The notes under the pieces: model-generated
The model's input: the letters and a program-made list of their open reading frames with translations, nothing else
Told to the model about the DNA's origin: nothing
The model's database searches: none
From: Pseudoflavonifractor sp. An44
GTDB taxonomy: Bacteria; Bacillota; Clostridia; Oscillospirales; Oscillospiraceae
Assembly (NCBI RefSeq): GCF_002161675.1
Contig: NZ_NFIH01000018.1
Coordinates: 1-51,525, forward strand
Reading direction: 5' to 3'
Length of the DNA: 51,525 nt
Part shown: positions 7,501 through 15,929 of the stretch, piece by piece
How the letters are laid out: each line of letters opens with the position of its first letter
Numbering within the stretch: position 1 is the stretch's first letter
Program-made: the position numbers and the translations under genes

Positions 7501-10279
7501 TCACGAGGAGAACATCACCATCTCGCCCAACGGAGACGAGTACTTCGACCGCATCGACGACTACATTCTCTATCAGCTCCGTGATGCCAAGATGATTGTG
7601 GTGCGGGTCACCGATGCCGAGACCGGTGAGGTGTACTTTGCCGACTGGAACTCTTACATCACTCGTACCCTGTACAACGCCTCTTACGCCACCGCCATTC
7701 CCCAGAGTGCCATGTACTACGGCCTCATTCCCACCTGGGACGGCACCGACCAGGAGGGCAACGTCCTGCCCAGCGGCACCCAGTGCAAGTATGAGATCAT
7801 CGCCTATGGCGAGGGTGACTACGGCGACAAGGTGTACAACGAGGAAGTGGGCTATGACATCACCAACTTTGACGCCGTGGCCGCTGGGGAGCTCACTCCC
7901 ACCTTCAACGGCCATGAGATGGACATGACCGGCGACGTGATCTCCTTCTCCGTCACCGTGGACACCGTGGCCCCCGAGCTGGAGAACAACACCGTCTCCA
8001 TCTACGAGAAGAATGGCCGCACCTACATGACTGGCACCGTCTATGACGAGGACGGCTCTCTGGCCAATATCGAGGTCTCCCCCTATGTGGTCCGTACCTA
8101 TAAGGACGGCTACGGCGATCCCAACTACTCCGAGGTGGGCGTGGATGCCACCAACGCCTTCCTGGTGGAGAACTTCTATGACCCCGCCGTGAAGACCCAC
8201 ACCTTCACCGTGGACGTCACCGAGTACGCCCACACCGTTGAGAGCTATCCCGGCGAGAACAGCTGCTATGACTTCGAGTGGACCGGCAACGTGCTGGTGT
8301 CCTGCGGCGACTACGGCGCCAATGACCGCAGCTATGCCATCACCGTGGATTCCACCCAGGGCCTGGTGCTGTCTCAGACCTCCGCTCTGCTCCATCCCGG
8401 CAGCACCTTCGACCTGAGTGTCATCGACAACACCGACCAGGAGGGCGCTATGACCCGTACCTCCAGCAACCCCGAGGTGGTCACCGTTGACGATTACGGC
8501 CATGTCACTGCGGTGGCTCCCGGCCAGGCCGTGATCACCGTGGCCAAGGGCGACGCCAGCGCTACCTGCGTGGTGGCGGTGGAGGAAGTGCCCACCGTGG
8601 TGGAAGACTTCGACCTATCCATCCAGAGCTTTGACGGCCTGAAGCCCGACGGCCAGGTGGTGGTGAAGGTGGAAAACCTCCAGCCCGCCAATGTGGATCT
8701 CTCCGAGATTCGCTGGACGGTGTGGGAGGATGAGGACTACGCCGAGGACTATGCTGAGGGTCTCATTGATGTGGACCAGTACACCAGCGATGGACTCTCC
8801 GGCGTGCTCTACCTCACCGTGTCCACCTCTCAGGAGGGCCTGGAGCTGCCCGAGGGCAACGGCCGCCTGGATGTGACCCTCAACGGTGTCACCCGTTCCA
8901 TGGACATCAACTGGGACGACATCTACACCACTTCCGATCAGGACGACCTGGTCTCTGACATGGCCATGGGCGACCAGGTGGTATACGTGGATCAGGGCCA
9001 GACCGCCGAGCTGGTGGCCAAGTATCGCCAGAACAAGCTCCACGAGACCAGTGAAGTGCTCACCGAGCTCACCGGTCTGCAGCTGGACGGACCCGACTTC
9101 TACTATGTGGGCGGCACCTATGATGGCACCCTGGTCAACGAAGAGGGATATGAGCTGCCCGAGGAAATCCACCTGTACACCCGGTACAACTACGCCGACG
9201 GCTCCACCTACGATGTGGAAATCGTCAACTACAGCTGGTACCATGCCTATGACTATGACCCCGAGACCGGCGTGCTCCACGTCAATTACGCCCCCAACGG
9301 TGCCAACAACAACCTGGTAATCAAGGCAGAGGGTGTGGAATCCCAGGGCGCTGAGGCTGGCACCATGTCCGGCCAGACCTGGACCCGTCCCGATTCCCTG
9401 TATGGTCCCTTTGACTGGACCGTCACTTCCGGCAACGGCGAGCTGACTCAGGGTACGGTAGAGGACAACTGGGGCCAGGAGATCAATGCGGCTCTGTACA
9501 CCCCCTCCGAGCCCGGCGTGAGCTACATCACCGCCACCACCAAGGACGGCCAGTACTCCGTCAATTTCGCCGTGGTATGCCAGGGCGTGATGGCTGATAC
9601 CTTGGATTTGGACACCCACAGAATGGACCTGGAGGCTGGCCAGAGCCAGACCCTCACCGCCACTCTGAGCCCCGAGCCCACTCTGGCCGAGGATGCCCAG
9701 GTGCGCTACATCAGCTTCAACCCCGATGTGGCCTCTGTGGATGAAAACGGTGTGGTCACCGCCCACAAGGAGGGCTATGCCTACCTGAAGGTGGAGAGCG
9801 TGGCCGACAACCAGGTCACCAGCTACTGCGTGGTCAAGGTCACCGGTAACATGTATCAGGTGAAGTTCGTGGACGACACCGGCAACATCTACAAGCTGGT
9901 GGAAGTGGCCGAGGGCAGCTGCGTGTCCAAGCCCCAGGACCCCGTGCGGGAGGGTTACACCTTCGACGGCTGGTTTATGGACGAGGACGGCACCCAGGCC
10001 TACGACTTCAACACCCCTGTGGATGCTGACCTGACCCTGTACGCCCACTGGACCAAGGAGGACACCGAGCCCACCCCCAATCCCGGTGGTGACGGCGGCT
10101 CCCAGGGCGGCGGCAGCGGTACCGGCGACGGTTCCCAGACCGGGGGCAACACCAAGCCTGACGGCTCCGTCCCCGGCACCGGCGACGAGAGCAACCTGAT
10201 TGTGCCCATGGCCACTCTGGTGTGCGCCATGGCAGGCGTGGCCGTGCTGAGCGTGGTACGCCGCAAGGAAGAGGACTAA
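4547..10279 (+). CDS. Cell-wall-anchored subtilisin-like protease (S8, lactocepin type)
   Basis: This 1910-residue exported serine protease probably degrades extracellular protein for peptide uptake. A signal peptide ends near AWA (residue 27). The catalytic triad is in place: Asp236 in AVLDTGLD, His342 in DHGTHVSG and Ser704 in SGTSMAAPH. A PA-type insert lies between His and Ser (about 510-650). After the catalytic part come Fn3-like beta domains of the C5a-peptidase/lactocepin kind, a Big_2 domain near 1280, another near 1690, and an InlB/Flg_new-type repeat ending YAHW. A Gly/Ser/Thr linker follows, then VPGTGDESN, a hydrophobic helix and RRKEED. That tail is a non-canonical LPXTG-like sorting signal. 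The start at 4547 follows AGAAGGGAG. The gene is flanked by its own promoter and terminator. Confidence 0.93.
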   Translation: MEKVRKSMAMLLAVMMLAGALPGEAWAEGTQTNERTVQAQEVESESRVQYQDAQDDSQPRYAEDEVVTVIVEMEAPAVMDYYQVSSYAASVGDETSAGEAVSEYLASADAQQTTQQLLDDQQGIIDQVTALAAQQPAVTDATEENSGEPVGTIVGQWATLVNAMAIRVPYSALDEIRNLDGVKRAYVELVYDRPEETSGTVDGDKAWYSYSYDKVGVEGVWSQGYTGQGMLVAVLDTGLDLKWGVTQNEDGTQGRGVVRVHEAFTDNSFKNDPSDAESGWNLRYTSESLAAFLEDNQLNSTTGADGGVIVWDYNGLYKNLKVPYACDYADGDINVLPTSSDHGTHVSGTVAGYAETSEGEVIFSGVAPDAQIMMMKVFPDQDGGAQQSVTLNALEDALALGADVINLSLGSDNGFADDDTMQNELYARIEEAGIVLMTSAGNSSYSSASNNYGDNPLTSNVDTAMMSSPAIYDSNLSIASLENSIQVQSYLTWTNEDGEVREISYTDPWTVAMKATFADGKEYPVYLVEGTGTWSDYNAVGWYNEYSNQNGKTGFALVKRGDLSFADKVTNAQSFSTVVHGEKRGILGVLIYDSDPNATELINISVENTSLTSAFINGQDGAAMEAALKAGQSVNIVVPEDDKAVESPTDGQMSTFSSWGAGPSLELKPEITAPGGNIWSTIIDQLNTADQGYTGSYGMMSGTSMAAPHMTGIATLVRQYVQSSAAFAGKEPGEVGDIVNQLLVSTAVPQTDTNGVYYSPRQQGAGLVNATAAVETPAYVTVDGQNVGKLELLDDPDRTGSYDITFDVHNISDKAVTYNVAITLMRPATETVDSAWGERDTMMHQDVVIKTVELGQVTVEAGQTVTFSKTVTLTDSEKAQLDQLFENGVYVEGFVSLTDTAGTAPTLGLPMLAFYGDWTAAPIFDQGDWTDEAEDGENVMNNESTWGVSLMGCTMINWSSGGIVGYLDLGQNPFDSDAVMNQTLYHEENITISPNGDEYFDRIDDYILYQLRDAKMIVVRVTDAETGEVYFADWNSYITRTLYNASYATAIPQSAMYYGLIPTWDGTDQEGNVLPSGTQCKYEIIAYGEGDYGDKVYNEEVGYDITNFDAVAAGELTPTFNGHEMDMTGDVISFSVTVDTVAPELENNTVSIYEKNGRTYMTGTVYDEDGSLANIEVSPYVVRTYKDGYGDPNYSEVGVDATNAFLVENFYDPAVKTHTFTVDVTEYAHTVESYPGENSCYDFEWTGNVLVSCGDYGANDRSYAITVDSTQGLVLSQTSALLHPGSTFDLSVIDNTDQEGAMTRTSSNPEVVTVDDYGHVTAVAPGQAVITVAKGDASATCVVAVEEVPTVVEDFDLSIQSFDGLKPDGQVVVKVENLQPANVDLSEIRWTVWEDEDYAEDYAEGLIDVDQYTSDGLSGVLYLTVSTSQEGLELPEGNGRLDVTLNGVTRSMDINWDDIYTTSDQDDLVSDMAMGDQVVYVDQGQTAELVAKYRQNKLHETSEVLTELTGLQLDGPDFYYVGGTYDGTLVNEEGYELPEEIHLYTRYNYADGSTYDVEIVNYSWYHAYDYDPETGVLHVNYAPNGANNNLVIKAEGVESQGAEAGTMSGQTWTRPDSLYGPFDWTVTSGNGELTQGTVEDNWGQEINAALYTPSEPGVSYITATTKDGQYSVNFAVVCQGVMADTLDLDTHRMDLEAGQSQTLTATLSPEPTLAEDAQVRYISFNPDVASVDENGVVTAHKEGYAYLKVESVADNQVTSYCVVKVTGNMYQVKFVDDTGNIYKLVEVAEGSCVSKPQDPVREGYTFDGWFMDEDGTQAYDFNTPVDADLTLYAHWTKEDTEPTPNPGGDGGSQGGGSGTGDGSQTGGNTKPDGSVPGTGDESNLIVPMATLVCAMAGVAVLSVVRRKEED

Positions 10280-10301
10280 AACCGAACTTCCAAAACGCAT
10301 A

Positions 10302-10333
10302 AAGGCGGGGCCGGATTTTTCCGGCCCCGCCTT
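10302..10333 (+). terminator. Terminator of the subtilase gene
   Basis: A 14-bp perfect stem (10302-10315 with 10320-10333) with a TTTT loop carries GGCGGGGCCGGA and its complement. It is followed by GTTTATG, a short T-rich tail, 22 bases after the stop codon. Confidence 0.85.
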
Positions 10334-10342
10334 GTTTATGGT

Positions 10343-10556
10343 TGAAACAGCAGATTTTCTTTTGAATGATAAAAGCCCTCGGCAGAGTTTCCCCGCCCTG
10401 AGGGGCGGGGAAATAAAATGAAATCTGTTTTTTCCGGGGACATGCGCCTCGGGAAAAACACTTCTCAGCCCGCCAGTGTGGAATTGGGTCGCCCTTTGAC
10501 CCAATTATGCATGCAGCGGGCTGCATCCCCTCGAAAAAATGCTGGCATTTTTTCGA
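10343..10556 (+). ncRNA. Structured intergenic element, copy A (uncharacterised)
   Basis: This element between two converging terminators matches copy B at 25335-25526 in the order of all its parts. P1 is an 11-bp stem (10388-10398 with 10403-10413). P2 is 10 bp (10427-10436 with 10450-10459) with a loop containing GGACATGCGC. The linker ACTTCTCAG follows at 10460-10468. P3 is 8 bp (10466-10473 with 10516-10523) and encloses P3a, 9 bp (10482-10490 with 10498-10506). P4 is 11 bp (10531-10541 with 10546-10556). Stem sequences differ from copy B while pairing is kept. P2 has a U-G pair that works only if the plus strand is transcribed. It is not a family I recognise. It could be an sRNA, a 3'-UTR element or a mobile palindromic repeat. 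Confidence 0.65.
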
Positions 10557-10597
10557 AAAAGTAGGCCGCACAGCCAAAGCTGTGCGGCCTACTTTTT
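10556..10597 (-). terminator. Terminator of the ferredoxin gene
   Basis: A near-perfect palindrome with arms GTAGGCCGCACAGC (ending 10574) and its complement (from 10579) around loop CAAA is flanked by A and T runs. It can end transcription in both directions, and on the minus strand it closes the ferredoxin transcript. Confidence 0.85.
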
Positions 10598-10609
10598 TGC
10601 AGACTGAAA

Positions 10610-10783
10610 TTAGTCGGCGGGAGCGATGGCGCCCACGGGGCAGGTGCCGGCGCAAGCGCCGCAGTCGATGCAAGTACCAGCGTCGATCTGCATGTGATCG
10701 TCACCCATGGAAATAGCGCCCACGGGGCAAGCGGACTCGCAGGAGCCGCAGGACACGCAGGTGTCATTGATTGCATGTGCCAT
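10610..10783 (-). CDS. 2[4Fe-4S] ferredoxin
   Basis: This 57-residue electron carrier holds two CxxCxxCxxxCP motifs: Cys9, 12, 15, 19 and Cys38, 41, 44, 48. Each is followed by VGAI, so it is a clostridial-type ferredoxin that carries low-potential electrons in the cytoplasm for hydrogenases, oxidoreductases and related anaerobic enzymes. The length fits the family. ATG 10783 is chosen because GGAGG stands 10 bases upstream and the protein begins MAHAIND, directly before the first cluster. It has its own promoter (10823-10850) and terminator and diverges from the ClpC-like gene, so it is probably transcribed alone. Confidence 0.95.
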   Translation of the reverse strand: MAHAINDTCVSCGSCESACPVGAISMGDDHMQIDAGTCIDCGACAGTCPVGAIAPAD

Positions 10784-10822
10784 GTAAAATACACCTCCAT
10801 CATTAGAGTTAGAACCATTCTC

Positions 10823-10850
10823 ATTGTAGCATAACTGGCGAAAAATGCAA
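10823..10850 (-). promoter_or_regulatory. Ferredoxin promoter
   Basis: On the minus strand TTGCAT (10850-10845) and TACAAT (10828-10823) are 16 bases apart, followed by GGAGG and the ferredoxin start. An alternative -35, TTGTTG, would give a 19-base spacer. Confidence 0.65.
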
Positions 10851-10950
10851 CAAGGAATTTTGGGAAATGGACGAGGGAGAAAAATCTGGCCACAGGGGTA
10901 TAAACTGGGGAAAAGCAACCCATGATTGGAGGGAAGACAGGAGGGATTCC

Positions 10951-13029
10951 ATGGAAGACAGGAAGGAATGGAAGGAACGTTCCCCAGTGGGGAAGAAGGG
11001 CGGCCTGCCCCGGGATTCTGCGGGGTGGGGCGGAGAGATGCAAGCCACCCGGGCGGAACGGGCCAGAGTGCGGGAGGGTGGGGAGACCAAGCTCACCGAC
11101 CGCTACTCCCGGGACCTCACCCGTATGGCGGCCATGGGTGCCCTGGACCCTCTCATTGGACGGGACGAGGAGGTGGGCCGGGTGGTGCAGATCCTCTCCC
11201 GGCGCACCAAAAATAACCCTGCCCTGGTGGGAGAGCCGGGGGTGGGCAAAACCGCTGTGGCTGAGGGACTGGCCATGCGCATGGCTTCCGGACAGGTGCC
11301 CCCGGTGCTGCGGGGCAAGCGACTTTTGTCCCTGGACCTGGTGTCCATGGTGGCGGGCACCAAGTACCGGGGTGAATTTGAAGACCGGGTGAACCAAATC
11401 CTGGCGGAGGTGCACCGGGCGGGCAACGTCATCCTCTTTTTGGACGAGCTGCACAACATTGTGGGTGCTGGCTCGGCGGAAGGGGCCATTGACGCCGCCA
11501 ACATCTTAAAGCCCGCCCTGGGCCGGGGTGAAATCCAGGTGGTGGGTGCCACCACCCTGGAGGAGTACCGGAAGTATATTGAGAAGGACTCCGCCCTGGA
11601 GCGGCGGTTCCAGCCTGTGCGGGTGGGGGAGCCCACCCCGGAGCAGACCCTGGAGATCTTGAAGGGCATCCGCCCCCGGTATGAGGCCCACCACGGCATT
11701 GTCATCACCGACCGGGCCCTTCAGGCGGCGGTGGAGCTGTCCCGGCGCTACCTCCCCGACCGCTTCCTGCCGGACAAGGCGATTGACCTCATGGACGAGG
11801 GGGCGGCCAAGCTGCGGATGCAGGGGGAAGTGCCCCACTCCCTGCGGGGCCTCATGGGCCGCATTGAACAGGCCGCCCGGGAGCGGCGGGCAGCCGCAGC
11901 GGAGCAGAATTACGAGCGGGCCGCCATGCTCCGGGACGCCGAGTGGGACTTCCGGGGGGAGCTGGAGCGGAAGCTGGCCCGGAAGCAACTGGCCCCCCAC
12001 CAGCAGCTGGAGCCGGAGCACATCGCCTCGGTGGTGGCCCAGTGGACGGGGATCCCGGTGGAGACGGTGACCAAGGGGGAGGCCCGGCGGTTGCTGGAGC
12101 TGGAGGACGAGCTGCGGGCCCGGGTGGTGGGCCAGGACCAGGCGGTGGCGGCGGTGTCCGCCGCCATCCGCCGCAGCCGGGTAGGACTCAAGGAGCCCAA
12201 CCGCCCGGTGGGGGTGTTCCTCTTCCTGGGCCCCACCGGAGTGGGGAAGACCGAGCTGTGTCGGGCTCTAGCCGCCGCCCTCTTCGGCAGCGAGGAGGCC
12301 ATCGTCCGTTTCGATATGTCCGAGTATATGGAGAAGCACTCGGTGTCCCGGCTGGTGGGTGCGCCCCCCGGCTATGTGGGCCACGAGGAGGGGGGACAGC
12401 TCACCGAGCGGGTGCGCCGCCGCCCCTGGTCGGTGGTGCTCTTTGACGAGCTGGAAAAGGCCCACTCCGATCTGCACAACATCCTGTTACAGGTCATGGA
12501 GGACGGGGTGCTCACCGACGGACTGGGGCGAAAGACGGACTTCCGCAACACCGTGGTGGTGATGACCTCCAACGTGGGGGCCCGCCACATGGTCAGCCAC
12601 ACGCCCCCCATGGGCTTTGCCGGGGGAGACCTGGACGCCTACCGCACCCGGGCCGTGATGGAGGAACTCAGACGCCAGTTCCCGCCGGAATTTCTCAACC
12701 GCCTGGACGAGGTGGTGCTCTTCCACCGCCTGGACCAGCCCCACTTGGAGCGCATCGCCGGGCGGCTGCTGGGTGGCCTGGAGGGCCGTTTGGCCGCCCT
12801 GGGGGTGGGCCTCAAGGCGGACGAGAAGGCGGTGTCCCTGCTGGCCAGCCCCATGGAAGAGCGGGAGCGGGACCAGGGGGCCCGCCCCATCCGCCGCTCG
12901 GTGCGCCGCCGGGTGGAGGAGCCCGCCGCCCAGATGCTCCTCTCCCGGGACCTGGAGCGGGGAGACGTGCTGTGCCTGGGGGTGGAAAAGGAGCAGCTGG
13001 TGCTCCACCGGGAGAAAAAGCAAATCTGA
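10951..13029 (+). CDS. ClpC/ClpA-like AAA+ unfoldase lacking the N-domain
   Basis: This is a double-AAA+ Clp ATPase that unfolds proteins, probably for ClpP. It has 692 residues. The first AAA+ module has Walker A GEPGVGKT and Walker [14 protein letters not shown]. The middle region has a UVR-like helix ([15 protein letters not shown]) as in ClpC. The second module has GPTGVGKTE and LFDELEKAH, and ends in the expected sensor region. A MGFAGG segment sits where ClpP-binding Clp proteins carry their IGF-type loop, so partnership with ClpP is plausible. The family's N-terminal repeat domain is missing: the first AAA+ starts about 60 residues after a short, Arg-rich, likely disordered leader. ATG 10951 follows GGAGGG at good spacing; a second in-frame ATG at 11038 is possible. 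No mcsA, mcsB or ctsR lies nearby, unlike the classic clpC operon. Confidence 0.88.
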   Translation: MEDRKEWKERSPVGKKGGLPRDSAGWGGEMQATRAERARVREGGETKLTDRYSRDLTRMAAMGALDPLIGRDEEVGRVVQILSRRTKNNPALVGEPGVGKTAVAEGLAMRMASGQVPPVLRGKRLLSLDLVSMVAGTKYRGEFEDRVNQILAEVHRAGNVILFLDELHNIVGAGSAEGAIDAANILKPALGRGEIQVVGATTLEEYRKYIEKDSALERRFQPVRVGEPTPEQTLEILKGIRPRYEAHHGIVITDRALQAAVELSRRYLPDRFLPDKAIDLMDEGAAKLRMQGEVPHSLRGLMGRIEQAARERRAAAAEQNYERAAMLRDAEWDFRGELERKLARKQLAPHQQLEPEHIASVVAQWTGIPVETVTKGEARRLLELEDELRARVVGQDQAVAAVSAAIRRSRVGLKEPNRPVGVFLFLGPTGVGKTELCRALAAALFGSEEAIVRFDMSEYMEKHSVSRLVGAPPGYVGHEEGGQLTERVRRRPWSVVLFDELEKAHSDLHNILLQVMEDGVLTDGLGRKTDFRNTVVVMTSNVGARHMVSHTPPMGFAGGDLDAYRTRAVMEELRRQFPPEFLNRLDEVVLFHRLDQPHLERIAGRLLGGLEGRLAALGVGLKADEKAVSLLASPMEERERDQGARPIRRSVRRRVEEPAAQMLLSRDLERGDVLCLGVEKEQLVLHREKKQI

Positions 13030-13034
13030 ATGCG

Positions 13035-13068
13035 CAGCGGGCCGTCTCTCCAGTGAGGTGGCCCGCTG
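13035..13068 (+). terminator. Terminator after the ClpC-like gene
   Basis: A 9-bp stem CAGCGGGCC (13035-13043) with GGCCCGCTG (13060-13068) is followed by TCTTTG. The T-tail is weak. Confidence 0.7.
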
Positions 13069-13146
13069 TCTTTGTATGAATATGCATATATACGTGAATA
13101 AACCCCGGATATTGTGGAATATTACCCATAGAATTTTGGGAACAAT

Positions 13147-13198
13147 TGAATAGTTATGCAAATTTGGGGTTGCAATTTTCCAGGAGAAGGGGTATACT
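13147..13198 (+). promoter_or_regulatory. ARG box and promoter of the arginine cluster
   Basis: TGAATAGTTATGCA at 13147-13160 matches the ArgR/AhrC operator pattern TGAATA-N2-TATKCA. It lies 9 bases before TTGCAA (13170-13175), which with TATACT (13193-13198) forms a promoter with a 17-base spacer. A weaker TGAATA half-site stands further upstream at 13077-13082. This arrangement suggests arginine-dependent repression. Confidence 0.75.
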
Positions 13199-13240
13199 CT
13201 ACTTCACTAAGACAGAGAAACGCATTGGAGGAATGCAACC

Positions 13241-14455
13241 ATGGCAGAAGTGAAAAAAGTAGTGCTGGCCTATTCCGGCGGCTTGGATACATCCATCATC
13301 ATCCCCTGGCTGAAGGAGAACTACGGCAACCCTGAGATCATCGCCGTGTCCGGCGACGTGGGCCAGGGCACCGAGCTGGACGGCCTGGAGGAGAAGGCCA
13401 TCAAGACCGGCGCCTCCAAGCTGTACGTGGAGGACCTCACCGACGAGATGGTGGACGACGTGATCATCCCCTCCATGATGATGGGGGCCAAGTATGAGGA
13501 CTATCTGCTGGGCACCGCCTTCGCCCGGCCCATCATCGCCAAGCGTCTGGTGGAGATCGCCAAGGCCGAGGGCGCCGACGCCATCTGCCACGGCTGCACT
13601 GGCAAGGGCAACGACCAGGTGCGGTTCGAGCTGGCCATCAAGCGCTTTGCCCCTGAGATGACCATCATCGCCCCCTGGCGGGAGTGGGACATCAAGGGCA
13701 GAGAAGAGGAGATCGCCTACGCCGAGGCCCACAACGTGCCGTTGAAGATCAGCCGGGAGACCAACTACTCCAAGGATAAGAACCTGTGGCACCTGTCCCA
13801 CGAGGGCCTGGACCTGGAGGACCCCGCCAACGAGCCCCAGTACGACAAGCCCGGCTTCCTGGAGATGGGCGTGTCCCCCGCCATGGCCCCCGACCAGGCG
13901 ACTTATGTGACCATCGACTTTGAGAAGGGCTGGCCCGTGGCGGTGGACGGCCAGAAGATGAAGGCCAGCGACATCATCCGCAAGCTCAACGAGCTGGGCG
14001 GGGCCAACGGCATCGGCCTGCTGGACATCGTGGAGAACCGTCTGGTGGGCATGAAGGACCGGGGCGTGTACGAGACGCCCGGCGGCACCATCCTCTACCG
14101 GGCCCACGAGGTGCTGGAGATGATCACCATCGACAAGGACACCAAGCACATGAAGCAGAAGCTGGCCATCGACTTTGCCGACCTGGTGTACAACGGCAAG
14201 TGGTTCACCCCCCTGCGGGAGGCGCTCCAGGCCTTCGCCGTCAAGACCCAGGAGTACGTCACCGGCACCGTGAAGCTGAAGCTGTACAAGGGCAACATCA
14301 TCACCTCTTCCGTCACCTCTCCCTGTTCTCTCTACTCCGAGAACCTGGTGACCTTTGAGGAGAGCGACTACAACCAGGACGACGCCACCGGATTCATCAA
14401 TCTGTGGGGTCTGCCTGACACCGTGCAGGCGCTGCGGGAGCAGGGCAAGCTGTAA
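13241..14455 (+). CDS. argG: Argininosuccinate synthase
   Basis: The enzyme condenses citrulline and aspartate with ATP to argininosuccinate, the penultimate step of arginine synthesis. At 404 residues it has normal length. The PP-loop ATP site AYSGGLDTS lies at residues 10-18, and the conserved [13 protein letters not shown] block follows near 120. GGAGG stands upstream of ATG 13241. It is the first gene of the arginine cluster, placed behind an ARG-box promoter, and a hairpin lies between it and argH. Confidence 0.97.
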   Translation: MAEVKKVVLAYSGGLDTSIIIPWLKENYGNPEIIAVSGDVGQGTELDGLEEKAIKTGASKLYVEDLTDEMVDDVIIPSMMMGAKYEDYLLGTAFARPIIAKRLVEIAKAEGADAICHGCTGKGNDQVRFELAIKRFAPEMTIIAPWREWDIKGREEEIAYAEAHNVPLKISRETNYSKDKNLWHLSHEGLDLEDPANEPQYDKPGFLEMGVSPAMAPDQATYVTIDFEKGWPVAVDGQKMKASDIIRKLNELGGANGIGLLDIVENRLVGMKDRGVYETPGGTILYRAHEVLEMITIDKDTKHMKQKLAIDFADLVYNGKWFTPLREALQAFAVKTQEYVTGTVKLKLYKGNIITSSVTSPCSLYSENLVTFEESDYNQDDATGFINLWGLPDTVQALREQGKL

Positions 14456-14468
14456 ATCAGAGTTACAC

Positions 14469-14495
14469 GCAGGGGCGGTTATCCTCCGCCCCTGC
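14469..14495 (+). terminator. Hairpin between argG and argH
   Basis: A perfect 10-bp stem GCAGGGGCGG (14469-14478) with CCGCCCCTGC (14486-14495) is followed by TGTGGTTTATTTTTC, a T-rich tail that starts late. It may partly terminate, lowering expression of the downstream genes relative to argG. No separate promoter for argH is obvious. Confidence 0.6.
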
Positions 14496-14527
14496 TGTGG
14501 TTTATTTTTCCGAAAGGCTGTGTTATT

Positions 14528-15916
14528 ATGAAACTATGGGCAGGACGCTTCCAGAAGGAAACGGATACACAGGTCAATGACTTCAACTCCTCCATCACCT
14601 TTGACGCCCGCCTCTATGAACAGGATATCCGTGGCTCCATTGCCCACGCCACCATGCTGGGCCGTCAGGGCATCATTGAAGAGCACGAGGCGGAGAAGAT
14701 TGTGGAGGGTCTGAAGGCCATTTTGGAGGACATCGAGGACGAGAAGGTGGAGTTCTCTCTGGACAACGAGGACATCCACATGAACATCGAGGCCCTCCTC
14801 ACCCAGCGCATCGGCCAGACGGGCAAGCGTCTGCACACCGGACGCAGCCGCAACGACCAGGTGGCCACCGACTTCCGCCTCTATGTGAAGGAGCAGATTC
14901 CCACCATCATCGACATGATTGTGGATTTGCAGAAGGTACTCATCAAAAAGGCCAAGGCCAACGTACATACCGTCATGCCCGGCTACACCCACTTGCAGCG
15001 GGCCCAGCCCACCACCTTCGGCCACTACATGATGGCCTACGCCAACATGCTGCGCCGGGATGTGACCCGGCTGGAGGACTGCCTGGAGCGCATGGACGAG
15101 TGCCCCCTGGGCGCTGGCGCCCTGGCCACCTCCACCTATCCCGTGGACCGCTTCCAGACCGCCGCCGCCCTGGGCTTCACTAAGCCCTGTGACAACTCCA
15201 TGGACGCTGTGTCCGACCGGGACTACGCCATCGAGCTGCTGTCTGCCCTGTCCATCCTCATGATGCACCTGTCCCGGTTCTCCGAGGAGATCATTCTGTG
15301 GTGCTCCTGGGAGTTCAAGTTCGTGGACCTGGACGACGCCTATTCCACCGGCTCCTCCATCATGCCCCAGAAGAAGAACCCCGATGTGGCCGAGCTGGTC
15401 CGGGGCAAGACGGGCCGGGTGTACGGCTCCCTTATCACTCTGCTGACCGTGATGAAGGGTCTGCCCCTGGCCTACAACAAGGACATGCAGGAGGACAAAG
15501 AGCCGGTGTTTGACGCCATCGACACCGTGGAGCTGTGCGTGCCTGTGTTCGCTGCCATGCTGGACACCCTGACCGTGCGGCCCAAGAACATGTCCAAGGC
15601 GGCCTCCGGCGGCTTCATCAACGCCACCGACTGCGCCGACTACCTGGTGAAGAAGGGCATGCCCTTCCGGGAGGCCTATATGATCGTGGGCCGCCTGGTG
15701 AATATGTGCATCAAGTCCGGGGAGAGCCTGGACACCCTGCCGTTGAAGGACTTCCGCTCCATCAGCGCCCTGTTTGACGAGGACGTGTACGAGGCCCTCC
15801 AGCTCAAGACCTGTGTCAACGGCCGCACCGTGTACGGCGGCCCCTCGGAGGAGTCTGTCAACCAGCAAATTCAGCTCATGGAGGAGTTTGTCGCCCTCCA
15901 CAGTCCAAAGCAATAA
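14528..15916 (+). CDS. argH: Argininosuccinate lyase
   Basis: The enzyme splits argininosuccinate into arginine and fumarate, the last step of the pathway. The 462-residue protein begins MKLWAGRF as the family does. It shows the fumarase-superfamily signature GSSIMPQKKNPD at residues 275-286, the mobile loop with the catalytic serine. TGRSRNDQV near 105 and the histidine-containing PGYTHLQRAQP near 150 are also present. It runs 13 bases ahead of argJ, whose ribosome site AAGGAG overlaps the argH stop codon, so the two are probably translated from one message. Confidence 0.97.
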   Translation: MKLWAGRFQKETDTQVNDFNSSITFDARLYEQDIRGSIAHATMLGRQGIIEEHEAEKIVEGLKAILEDIEDEKVEFSLDNEDIHMNIEALLTQRIGQTGKRLHTGRSRNDQVATDFRLYVKEQIPTIIDMIVDLQKVLIKKAKANVHTVMPGYTHLQRAQPTTFGHYMMAYANMLRRDVTRLEDCLERMDECPLGAGALATSTYPVDRFQTAAALGFTKPCDNSMDAVSDRDYAIELLSALSILMMHLSRFSEEIILWCSWEFKFVDLDDAYSTGSSIMPQKKNPDVAELVRGKTGRVYGSLITLLTVMKGLPLAYNKDMQEDKEPVFDAIDTVELCVPVFAAMLDTLTVRPKNMSKAASGGFINATDCADYLVKKGMPFREAYMIVGRLVNMCIKSGESLDTLPLKDFRSISALFDEDVYEALQLKTCVNGRTVYGGPSEESVNQQIQLMEEFVALHSPKQ

Positions 15917-15929
15917 GGAGAGATTGCAT

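Noticed and set aside
4577-8503. A 1308-residue frame antisense to the subtilase
   Set aside because: Same antisense composition effect; no ribosome site and no recognisable domain.
10420-10570. Small peptide genes inside structured elements A and B
   Set aside because: The reading frame is interrupted just upstream in copy B, no ribosome site is visible, and stem pairing rather than codon structure is conserved.
13076-13091. A second ARG box far upstream of argG
   Set aside because: Only one TGAATA half-site fits; the other half departs from the pattern, so it is mentioned but not called.
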